The notes beneath the pieces are model-generated. The model was given only the letters and a program-made list of their open reading frames with translations, was not told the origin of the DNA and made no database searches. From the NCBI GenBank assembly GCA_030748575.1, contig JASMLR010000008.1, forward strand, positions 54,096 to 118,095: a stretch of DNA of 64,000 nucleotides, in the 5' to 3' direction. The number at the start of each line of letters is the position of its first letter. The stretch's first letter is position 1. The stretch comes from Phycisphaerales bacterium. GTDB lineage: Bacteria > Planctomycetota > Phycisphaerae > Phycisphaerales > SM1A02. Made by a program: the position numbers and the translations under genes. Of this stretch, positions 7,672 through 15,200 are shown piece by piece.

Positions 7672-9381
7672 TCAGGGCGTCGGCTTGGTGATGGTGTGCA
7701 CGGCGTCAGCGGCCAGCGTGCCGTGACTCGTTCGGGTGCCGTCGGCCCACTGGATCCGCACCTGCTCAAGGGAGGGCGACTGGCCGAGCCCGATGTGTAC
7801 GGTGGGGTCGTTGGAGGCAAAGTAGGACCACCCCCGCCGGACCGGCCGGGTCACCGTCCGATGGCCCGTGACGCCGGAGAGGGTCGCGCCGAGGGCCGGG
7901 CGACCCGTCGGGTCAAGCACCCGGACGCGGACCCAGTGGCCGTCCTCGCCTCGGAGATTGCGGTAGAGGTTGGCAGGGGCGTCGCGATTGACCACGACGA
8001 TATCCATGTCGCCGTCGGCATCGAGGTCGCCGAAGGCGGCGGCGCGGCTGGTCAAGGTTGCCGGGTTGCGGGTGCCGTCACCCAGGGGATGGGCTTCGAA
8101 CCGGCCGTTGGCGGTGCCGTGGAGGACGGCGTTGATCTGGGCGTAGGGATCTGCATCCTCGGCGGCTGGCTCGCGGGTCACGGCCCCGTTTGCTTCGTAG
8201 AGATCCAGATGCCCGTCGTGGTCAAAGTCGATCCAACCCAGACCGAATCGCGTGGCGTTCCGCGTCTTCGAGCGGACGCCTGTTCGGCCGGTGATATCCA
8301 CGAAGTAGTCGCCATCGTTCCGGAAGATCGAATCCGACTCGCCCGTCAGGTTGCACACGATGATGTCGAGGTCGCCGTCATCGTCGATGTCATTGGTATC
8401 GACGCCCATTCCCGCCTTCGCGATGCCTTCGTTGTCCAGAGCGCACCCCCGATCCATACCGGCCTCCCGCCAGGTCCCATCGGTGTGGCCCATCCAGAGC
8501 AGGTCCGCCATGCCGTCATTGGCGACGAAGAGGTCGGGGCGTCCATTGGCGTCCCAGTCTCCGGTGATGACGCCGAGGCCGGTCCCGTTGGCCGCATCGA
8601 ATCCGGCCTCCGCGGTCGCATCCGTGAATCGCCCCGTGCCATCGTTTCGGTAGAAGACGTCCCGTGCCGGCGCAAGGTAGTTTCGCGGGGAGCAGTAATC
8701 CTCGCCGCCGAGGGGGCTGAAGCAGGTCATCTCGGTCGTCGGAGACCAGTCCAGATAGTTCGTTGCGTACAGGTCGAGGTCACCATCAAGGTCGGCGTCA
8801 AAGAAGATCGCCGAAGCGCCCCAGCCGGGATGCCCGGTGCCCGAGTGCTCGGTGACATCGGTGAACGTGCCGCCGTCGTTTCGCAGCATGGTGTTCCGGC
8901 CCACGTTGGTGATATAGATGTCAGGATCCCCGTCTCCGTCGATGTCCCCGACGGCGACGCCCATTCCATATCCCCTGTCTCCGCCGCCCGAGGTCTCCGT
9001 GACGTCGGTGAAGTCCATGGACCCGTTGTTCTGATACAGCCGATTGCCCGCCGTGCCTTCGGCGCCGTCCGGCCACGCGGCTCGAATGTCGCCGCCCTGA
9101 ACAAAGTAGATGTCCAGGTCGCCGTCGAGGTCAAAGTCGATCAGCGCGACGCCGCCGCCCACGATCTCCGGCATGAGAAAGTCGCCGGTGTGCCCGGACT
9201 CCCAGATGAAGTCGATGCCCGCGTCGGACGCGAGGTCTTCGAAGCACGCGCGGATCTCGGCAGGCCTCGGTGCCGCGGCGGGGGCCGGCGTCTCGGCAGG
9301 CTCTGATGCTCGATCGCAACCCGGCGCGACCATCACGCCCATGGCAGTCAGTGTGAGCGATCGCATGAGACAGGGGATCAT
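7672..9381 (-). CDS. CRTAC1-family lipoprotein (FG-GAP + ASPIC/UnbV)
   Basis: An exported lipoprotein: hydrophobic N-terminus then lipobox VAPGC (C22). About residues 45-470 carry repeated FG-GAP/integrin-alpha-like blades with Ca-binding loops of the form DxDxDGxxDxx (FDLDGDLDIY, IDGDGDPDIY, DADLDGDLDLY), predicting a beta-propeller. The C-terminal about 80 residues (GHWVRVRVLD...VRIQWADGTRT) are an ASPIC/UnbV domain. It likely sits on the outer face of the inner or outer membrane. Its ATG overlaps the stop of the upstream TPR gene (ATGA), so the two are coupled. The ligand or activity is not known for this family in bacteria. Confidence 0.88.
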   Translation of the reverse strand: MIPCLMRSLTLTAMGVMVAPGCDRASEPAETPAPAAAPRPAEIRACFEDLASDAGIDFIWESGHTGDFLMPEIVGGGVALIDFDLDGDLDIYFVQGGDIRAAWPDGAEGTAGNRLYQNNGSMDFTDVTETSGGGDRGYGMGVAVGDIDGDGDPDIYITNVGRNTMLRNDGGTFTDVTEHSGTGHPGWGASAIFFDADLDGDLDLYATNYLDWSPTTEMTCFSPLGGEDYCSPRNYLAPARDVFYRNDGTGRFTDATAEAGFDAANGTGLGVITGDWDANGRPDLFVANDGMADLLWMGHTDGTWREAGMDRGCALDNEGIAKAGMGVDTNDIDDDGDLDIIVCNLTGESDSIFRNDGDYFVDITGRTGVRSKTRNATRFGLGWIDFDHDGHLDLYEANGAVTREPAAEDADPYAQINAVLHGTANGRFEAHPLGDGTRNPATLTSRAAAFGDLDADGDMDIVVVNRDAPANLYRNLRGEDGHWVRVRVLDPTGRPALGATLSGVTGHRTVTRPVRRGWSYFASNDPTVHIGLGQSPSLEQVRIQWADGTRTSHGTLAADAVHTITKPTP

Positions 9382-10826
9382 GGCGCGGCACCACCCGTCG
9401 CCTGTCGATATCGCTCCACAAGTTGTTGCAGCCCTGGGTCATTCGGGAAGCGGTTGATGCCCGAGATGGCCGTCTCCAGCGCGGCGCGACCGTTGCTGTT
9501 TCGGCGGTGAGCGTCGCTGAGAACCGTCCAGGCCGTCGGTGGGGCGTCGATGCGATCCGTGACCTTCGACAGAACGGCAATCGCATCATCGAGCCGGCCG
9601 GCCCGCATGAGCATGTGTCCGTACATGACATGATCGGCAGCCTTCGGCACGCCGATCTCAAACGCTCGATCGAGTGGAACGAGTGCCGCCGCCAGATCGT
9701 TCGGATCGGCTGCCTCCTCCTCGCCGTCGAGGCGGCGCAGCAGAATCTCCAGTCGGCCGATCTGAAGCCATGCTTCCACGAAGTCAGGCTTGATGTCGGC
9801 GGCGCGATGGGCGTGCGTCAGCGCGTTTTGCAGATCGCGTGCATTGGTCAATGCGATGGCCAGGTTGTAGTGCGTTGGCGCGTCCTGCGGATCCAGCCGC
9901 GATGCCTGCTTCAGGACGCGTACCCACGCGTCCACCTTGCCGCGGCCCCGGTGAAGGTCGGCCAGCCGGTGCAACAGCACGATGTTCTCCGGCCAGGTCG
10001 CGCGGGCACTCGCGATCGCGGTGGTGGCTTCGTCAAGCCTGCCGGTCGCCAGGAGTTCTTCGATGTAAGAAAGCCGGCCTTCGAGGCCCCGCTTGGCGCG
10101 TGATCTGAGATCCATCCAGGGATCGGGAAATGACGGGGGCTCGGAAGCCCCGGCCGTTCGAAGCCGTGCGGCGTCTGCTGCGCGGCCAGCTCTTCGATAG
10201 GACTGGGCGAGGAGGTAGTCCACATAGAAGTGCTCGACGAGCGTGTTCAATTCTTCGAGAATCGGAATCGCCTCGGCGGCGCGGTCCAGCTCCAGCAGGC
10301 ACCGCGCCCGGCCGATGCGATGCGCCGCTGCGTCCGGAGCCGGCCGGCTGCTGCCCCGCTCGAGGGCGGCGGCGCCTTCAAACAGGTCGTATGCCTCCGA
10401 GACGCGGCCCTCGTCGAGCAGCCAGAATCCGGGGCGCCAGTACAGAGGCGCATGCTCAGGGGCCAACGCCCTGGCTTCTGAGAATGCCTGAATCGCAGCG
10501 TCCACGTCCCCCGTCTCCTCGCTCGCCACGCCAAGAAAGCACCACGCGGTGGCGTCCCGCGGGTCGAGTTGCGTGGCCTGCCGCAGCGCCGTCGTTGCCT
10601 CTTCGGGGCCGCCATTGGCGAGGTAGAGCAGGCCCAGCGTTCGTCGCAGGTCCGCACGCGCCGGCTGGGCGGAGATCAGGGCGATCTGATCCTGGATCGA
10701 TTTAATCACCTCGCCGTCAAAGGCGCCGGCGTGGATCGGCCCGGGCGGTGGGCCGACGTCGGAGTGCCCCCGGTCACACCCAGCCAGAAGGAGGGCCCCG
10801 AGCAGCACGCTGGCGGTTCTTCGCAT
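9378..10826 (-). CDS. TPR lipoprotein
   Basis: MRRTASVLLGALLLAGC is a lipoprotein signal peptide (lipobox LAGC, C17). The rest of the 482 residues are tetratricopeptide-type helical repeats (for example GLLYLANGGPEEATTALRQATQLDPRDATAW and later HYNLAIALTNARDLQNALTHAHRAADIKPDF split over adjacent repeats). It is probably a periplasmic or surface scaffold for a partner protein, and the coupled CRTAC1 lipoprotein is the obvious candidate. ATG 10826 is chosen because a TACAAT ends 7 nt upstream and because the signal peptide starts there. It is divergent from the nitrilase gene, with 49 bp between start codons. Confidence 0.85.
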   Translation of the reverse strand: MRRTASVLLGALLLAGCDRGHSDVGPPPGPIHAGAFDGEVIKSIQDQIALISAQPARADLRRTLGLLYLANGGPEEATTALRQATQLDPRDATAWCFLGVASEETGDVDAAIQAFSEARALAPEHAPLYWRPGFWLLDEGRVSEAYDLFEGAAALERGSSRPAPDAAAHRIGRARCLLELDRAAEAIPILEELNTLVEHFYVDYLLAQSYRRAGRAADAARLRTAGASEPPSFPDPWMDLRSRAKRGLEGRLSYIEELLATGRLDEATTAIASARATWPENIVLLHRLADLHRGRGKVDAWVRVLKQASRLDPQDAPTHYNLAIALTNARDLQNALTHAHRAADIKPDFVEAWLQIGRLEILLRRLDGEEEAADPNDLAAALVPLDRAFEIGVPKAADHVMYGHMLMRAGRLDDAIAVLSKVTDRIDAPPTAWTVLSDAHRRNSNGRAALETAISGINRFPNDPGLQQLVERYRQATGGAAP

Positions 10827-10833
10827 GGGAGCG

Positions 10834-10839
10834 ATTGTA
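10834..10839 (-). promoter_or_regulatory. -10-like TACAAT for the TPR lipoprotein gene
   Basis: TACAAT ends 7 nt before ATG 10826 on the minus strand. It faces away from the TATGAT of the divergent nitrilase gene, 22 bp away. Confidence 0.5.
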
Positions 10840-10861
10840 GTTGCCCGGCGGGCGATCGTCC

Positions 10862-10867
10862 TATGAT
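10862..10867 (+). promoter_or_regulatory. -10-like TATGAT for the nitrilase gene
   Basis: TATGAT ends 8 nt before ATG 10876, with no Shine-Dalgarno. TTGCCC at 10841-10846 could be a weak -35, but the spacer is only 15 bp. Confidence 0.5.
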
Positions 10868-10875
10868 CCTGTCCC

Positions 10876-11856
10876 ATGTCACTGCGATACCACGCCGCCG
10901 CATGCCAGACCGCGTTTGATGCGCCGACCCATCGCGAGGAGATCGAGGCCAGAACGACCCGAATGCTGGAGATGGCCGAGCAGGCCGTCGTGGGCTACGA
11001 GCCGTTCTTTGACGTTCGGCTGATCACGTTTCCCGAGTTTGCCCACGCCGTCCCGATTCTTGATGACGTGCGTGGCCTGCGGGACACGCTGGCCGTGGAG
11101 ATTCCCAACGCCCACATCACGCGGTACGAGTCATTGTGTCGCCGCCTCGGGTGTTGGATCCAGACCGGCACGTTTCTTGAGCGAAGCGACGATCATCCGG
11201 ATGTGGTCTTCAATACGACCGTACTCGTGGGCCCGTCGGGCGTGGAGTCGATCTATCGCAAGGTCAATCCCTGGATCCCCTGGGAAGTGCATGCCTCACC
11301 GTGTGACCTCGACCCGGAGGGCGATCACTTTCCGGTCGCGGATACCGAGATCGGCCGAATCGGCGTGGGGATCTGCTACGACTGGCTTTTCCCAGAGGTG
11401 ACCCGTGAACTGGCCTTCAAAGGCGCTGAGGTGTTGTGCCGGCTCTCGGCCTACATGGACCCGTGGGGGGCCACGCCGCCGACGGATTGGTGGACCCTCT
11501 TCAATCGCGCGCGGGCGGCTGAGAATACGTGCTACGTCGTGGCGTCGAATCAGGGCGCAGCGATGCGTCAGTACCCGCCCTTCTCCTGGCCGGGGGGGAG
11601 CATGGTCGTGGACTACGACGGACGCGTGCTGGCTGAAGCGTCGCCGGGACCGGGTGAGCGGGTGGTCGTGGCGCCGATCGACATCGCGTCGCTGCGAGCG
11701 GCTCGCTCGCGGAGGCTCGGGCACGACACGCTGGCGCATCACCGCCCGGCCGCGTACACCTATCCGGGGCGGCCCGGCCTGCCGCCGACTTCCCATCCCA
11801 TCACTACCGCGTCGCTTCGCGAACGCATCGAGGCCTCCAAAGGAACCCTGCCATGA
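10876..11856 (+). CDS. Carbon-nitrogen hydrolase (nitrilase superfamily)
   Basis: A cytoplasmic amidase/nitrilase-fold enzyme of 326 aa. The catalytic triad is visible: Glu in TFPEF, Lys in YRKVNPW, and Cys in GVGICYDWLFPE. Other family signatures are the GRIGVGICYD strand and RARAAENTCYVVASN. The substrate cannot be read from the sequence; the WxPWE segment after the Lys and a long C-terminal arm resemble amidase-type rather than true nitrilase members, which is an inference. It is the first gene of a rightward transcript, and its stop overlaps the next start (ATGA). A soluble hydrolase heading a lipoprotein/cytochrome operon is unexpected. Confidence 0.85.
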   Translation: MSLRYHAAACQTAFDAPTHREEIEARTTRMLEMAEQAVVGYEPFFDVRLITFPEFAHAVPILDDVRGLRDTLAVEIPNAHITRYESLCRRLGCWIQTGTFLERSDDHPDVVFNTTVLVGPSGVESIYRKVNPWIPWEVHASPCDLDPEGDHFPVADTEIGRIGVGICYDWLFPEVTRELAFKGAEVLCRLSAYMDPWGATPPTDWWTLFNRARAAENTCYVVASNQGAAMRQYPPFSWPGGSMVVDYDGRVLAEASPGPGERVVVAPIDIASLRAARSRRLGHDTLAHHRPAAYTYPGRPGLPPTSHPITTASLRERIEASKGTLP

Positions 11857-14800
11857 ACGTCCGCTTGCTGGGCTGCGTGTTGTGTGTTCTTGGGGCGTGT
11901 GGCCAGGAGGCCGTTGAGCCGGCCGAAGATGCCAGCCTTGTTGCCTCGCACAACGCGGCCATCGCGGCGATGGGGGCCTATGACTACGACGGGGCCATGG
12001 CCATTCTGGCCCCGCTTACCGATGCGAATCCGGACTGGAGCCATGGGCATGTCGACCTTGCCATTGCGCAACTGAACCGGCAGGCGGAGGGAGACGAGGA
12101 AGAATCGCTGGCCAGGCTTGCTCGGGTTCTGCAGCGTGAGCCTGACAACCTTCGGGCGAGATACTGCGCAGGGTTGCTTCGCCTCAATGCAGGGGACATT
12201 CCAGCGGCGGCGGCGGACTTCGCCGCCGTTGCCGGCGCCGATCCACTGGACGCCTATGCGCTCTATTACACCGGTCAGTCGAAGACCCAGCTTGGTGACT
12301 ATGCCGGGGCGCTCGTCGCCTTCGAGCGAGCCATCGAGTTGGACCCCTATCTGCGAAGCACGTACTACGCCGGGGCGCAGGCGGCGCGGCGAGCGGGAGA
12401 TGTCCAGCGGGCTCAAGACTGGCTCGACACCTTCCACCGAATGGAACACAACCCGCGGGCGCGGCTGGCCGAGATCAAGTACACCCGTATGGGCCCCAAG
12501 GCCGAGGTGCGGGCGATGGCGCCAAAGCGGGCGGCGGAACCCGGGCCGCGGCCGGCCGGCCCCGTCTTCGATGCGGGGCAGGTCGTTGGCGCCGTGGGCG
12601 GGCCCGTCAAGGCCGTTGCCTGTGGATGGATCGGGGCTGGCCAGTCTCTGATCCTGCTGGCCCGTGAGGATGGGGTGGACCTTCGACGCTATTCGGCCTC
12701 GGAGGGCCTGCAGGCGGCGGATGGTCCGGGATCGGACCTGATGGAGTCGATATCCAACGTGACCGCTCCGCTGTGGGGGGATGTGGACGGGGATGGTCAA
12801 CTCGACGTCGTCCTGGGCCGAGACGGGCCGGATCAACTCTGGCTCGGAACCGAGCACGGCTCGTTTGAGCTGGATGAACGCTTTCCGGGCGGCGATGACG
12901 AGGCGGTGGATGGCGCGCTCTTTGACGCGGACCATGACGGCGACCTCGATGTGCTGATCGTCTCGCGGGACGCGCCCGCGACGCTGCTCAACAACAACGG
13001 CGACGGTACCTGGCAGCCGGTCGTGGATGAGACGTCGGGCTTTCCCGGCGCGATGACGGATGGCCGGGAAGTCGTGGTTGCGGACTTTGACGGTGATCTG
13101 GATACGGATGTGCTGCTGATCGGGCAGTCGCCGCCGCATCACGCCTGGCTCAATGACCGCCTCTGGAACTGGCAATCGGCGCCCGAAGGGTGGGCATCGC
13201 TTCTTCACTCGCCGATCGCCGCCGCCGTGGCCGCCGACATGAATGCAGACGGCGCCGTGGACCTGGTCACCACCGACGGCCGCGGCAGCGTGTTCAGGTG
13301 GGAGCATGCGAGCGACGGGTGGGCGCGAAACGCCATCGTGGGCGGCCCAACTGGCGGCCCAACGAGCGGGCAGGAAGGCGTTGAAGGCCGCCGCCTTGCC
13401 GTTGCCGATGTCACCGGTGATGGCATGCTGAACGTCCTGGCTGCGGATCCCGGCCGCGGGGTGGTGGAGGTCTTTGATGCCGGGGGCGCCGCAGTGCAGA
13501 CCGTTCCGTCCCACACGCAGTGGATGCTGATTCAGGGGAAGGCGTCCGAAGGGCCGGCCCTGATGTCGGCGGGGGCGTCGGGCGAGGTCATGAGCACGCC
13601 GGCAGGCCCGGGCCGGTTCGCCTTTGTCGACGTGACCCTTTCCGGGCGAACGGACACCGGCCAGTCCATGCGTTCCAATGTCAGCGGGATCGGGGCCACC
13701 GTGGCGGCTCGGGTGGGCACCCGCTGGACGATCGCCGGGGCCGTGCGATCATCGGCCGGGCCCGGGCAGAGCCTGCAGCCGCTCTCGATTGGCCTGGCGG
13801 GCGCTGCCGCGGTTGACTTCGTGTCGATCGATTGGACGGACGGCGTGTTTCAGACCGAGGCCATGCTTCAGCCCGGTCAGGTCCACGCCATTGCGGAGAC
13901 CCAGCGGCAACTCTCATCCTGCCCGGTCATCTTCGCCTGGGACGGGGAGGCGATGCGATTTCAAACCGACTGCCTTGGCGTTGGGGGGCTTGGCTTTCTG
14001 GTCGGCGCCGACGCCTACGCGACGCCGCGGCCGCGGGAGCGTGTCCTGCTGACCGGACCGCCCATCGCGCCGCGGTTGGGCTCGGTGGAAGTGCTTCTGG
14101 CTGAGCCGATGCAGGAGACCTGTTATCTGGATTCGGTGTCGCTGGAGGCCGTCGACCTGCCGCCCGGTTGGGAGGTCCTGCCGGATGAGCGGATGGGGAC
14201 CGCGCCGCCGCACCCGACGTCCGAGCTGCTGTACTCACGGGCGAGTCTGTATCCGGTGTCGGCGACGGGCCCCGATGGGGGGGTGCTTGAGCAGCTTCGG
14301 TGTGTGGACGGCGTGGCGGTCGATCCCGGGCCACTTGACGGGCGGTTCATCGGGCGGCTGGAGCAGCCCCTGCAGCTTGAACTTGACTTTGGTTCGCCGC
14401 TGGACGCCGATGGCCACCCGCTGGTCCTCGTGCTTGACGGCTGGGTGGAGTACCCATACTCCCAGACCATGTTCGCGGCGTGGCAGGCGGGCCGGACCTA
14501 CCGGCCCCTGACCATCGAGGCGCTCGGCGGCGACGGGACATGGCACCTTGTGCATGAGGACGTCGGGTACCCGGCCGGTATGACCCGCCGGTGTGTTCTG
14601 CCGCTGGAGCAACTCCCACGCGGCGCGACGGCACTGCGTCTGCGAACCGATCTGGAGCTGTACCTTGACGCGGTTCGCGTCGCTGTTGTGGAGCCCCCCG
14701 ATGGCGTGGTCGTCGCCGCGGCCGGGCCGCAGTCTGCGACGCTCGAAGATGTGGGCTATCCGCGGCGACGCGTGCTTCCCGGGAAGCGGCCCGGGTTCGA

Positions 14801-15104
14801 CTGGTCCGACCGCAGGCCGTTCTGGGACGTGCGGTCCCAGCGGGGCGAATACACGCGGCTGGGGCCCGTGGAGGATCTCGTCGACCGTCAGGATGGCGTG
14901 CTGGCCGTCTTTGGCGCGGGCGAAGCCATCCGGCTCCGTTTCAACGCGTTTCCGCCGCCTCCGGCGGGCTGGACCCGCCAGTACGTCCTGGACCTCGCAG
15001 GCTGGTGTAAGGACATGGATCTCATGACCAGGAGCGGCGCCACGGTGGAGCCGGTTCCGGGCGTGGCAACGCCCAGACGCGACCGGCATCGATCGGGCCG
15101 TTGA
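11853..15104 (+). CDS. TPR-CRTAC1 fusion lipoprotein (1083 aa)
   Basis: MNVRLLGCVLCVLGAC is a lipoprotein signal (C16). Residues about 30-200 are TPRs (YALYYTGQSKTQLGDYAGALVAF...). Residues about 290-560 are FG-GAP blades with DxDxDG loops (VDGDGQLDVV, DADHDGDLDVL). A degenerate ASPIC/UnbV-like part follows at about 590-690 (GIGATVAARVG...VSIDWTDG). The remaining 400 residues are a separate C-terminal region beginning CPVIFAWDGEAMRFQTD and ending LDLAGWCKDMDLMTRSGATVEPVP. This single protein joins the two modules that the divergent pair at 7.7-10.8 kb encodes separately. It overlaps the nitrilase stop by 4 nt; the cytochrome gene begins 96 bp downstream. Confidence 0.83.
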   Translation: MNVRLLGCVLCVLGACGQEAVEPAEDASLVASHNAAIAAMGAYDYDGAMAILAPLTDANPDWSHGHVDLAIAQLNRQAEGDEEESLARLARVLQREPDNLRARYCAGLLRLNAGDIPAAAADFAAVAGADPLDAYALYYTGQSKTQLGDYAGALVAFERAIELDPYLRSTYYAGAQAARRAGDVQRAQDWLDTFHRMEHNPRARLAEIKYTRMGPKAEVRAMAPKRAAEPGPRPAGPVFDAGQVVGAVGGPVKAVACGWIGAGQSLILLAREDGVDLRRYSASEGLQAADGPGSDLMESISNVTAPLWGDVDGDGQLDVVLGRDGPDQLWLGTEHGSFELDERFPGGDDEAVDGALFDADHDGDLDVLIVSRDAPATLLNNNGDGTWQPVVDETSGFPGAMTDGREVVVADFDGDLDTDVLLIGQSPPHHAWLNDRLWNWQSAPEGWASLLHSPIAAAVAADMNADGAVDLVTTDGRGSVFRWEHASDGWARNAIVGGPTGGPTSGQEGVEGRRLAVADVTGDGMLNVLAADPGRGVVEVFDAGGAAVQTVPSHTQWMLIQGKASEGPALMSAGASGEVMSTPAGPGRFAFVDVTLSGRTDTGQSMRSNVSGIGATVAARVGTRWTIAGAVRSSAGPGQSLQPLSIGLAGAAAVDFVSIDWTDGVFQTEAMLQPGQVHAIAETQRQLSSCPVIFAWDGEAMRFQTDCLGVGGLGFLVGADAYATPRPRERVLLTGPPIAPRLGSVEVLLAEPMQETCYLDSVSLEAVDLPPGWEVLPDERMGTAPPHPTSELLYSRASLYPVSATGPDGGVLEQLRCVDGVAVDPGPLDGRFIGRLEQPLQLELDFGSPLDADGHPLVLVLDGWVEYPYSQTMFAAWQAGRTYRPLTIEALGGDGTWHLVHEDVGYPAGMTRRCVLPLEQLPRGATALRLRTDLELYLDAVRVAVVEPPDGVVVAAAGPQSATLEDVGYPRRRVLPGKRPGFDWSDRRPFWDVRSQRGEYTRLGPVEDLVDRQDGVLAVFGAGEAIRLRFNAFPPPPAGWTRQYVLDLAGWCKDMDLMTRSGATVEPVPGVATPRRDRHRSGR

Positions 15105-15200
15105 CCGCCGCCCGCACCGCGTGGTGTTTCGCTTCGGAAATTCCGTGCCACTGGCGGCGGCAGAGCCGATACTGGTCCATTGCCGGGAGGGAGGTTCTGC

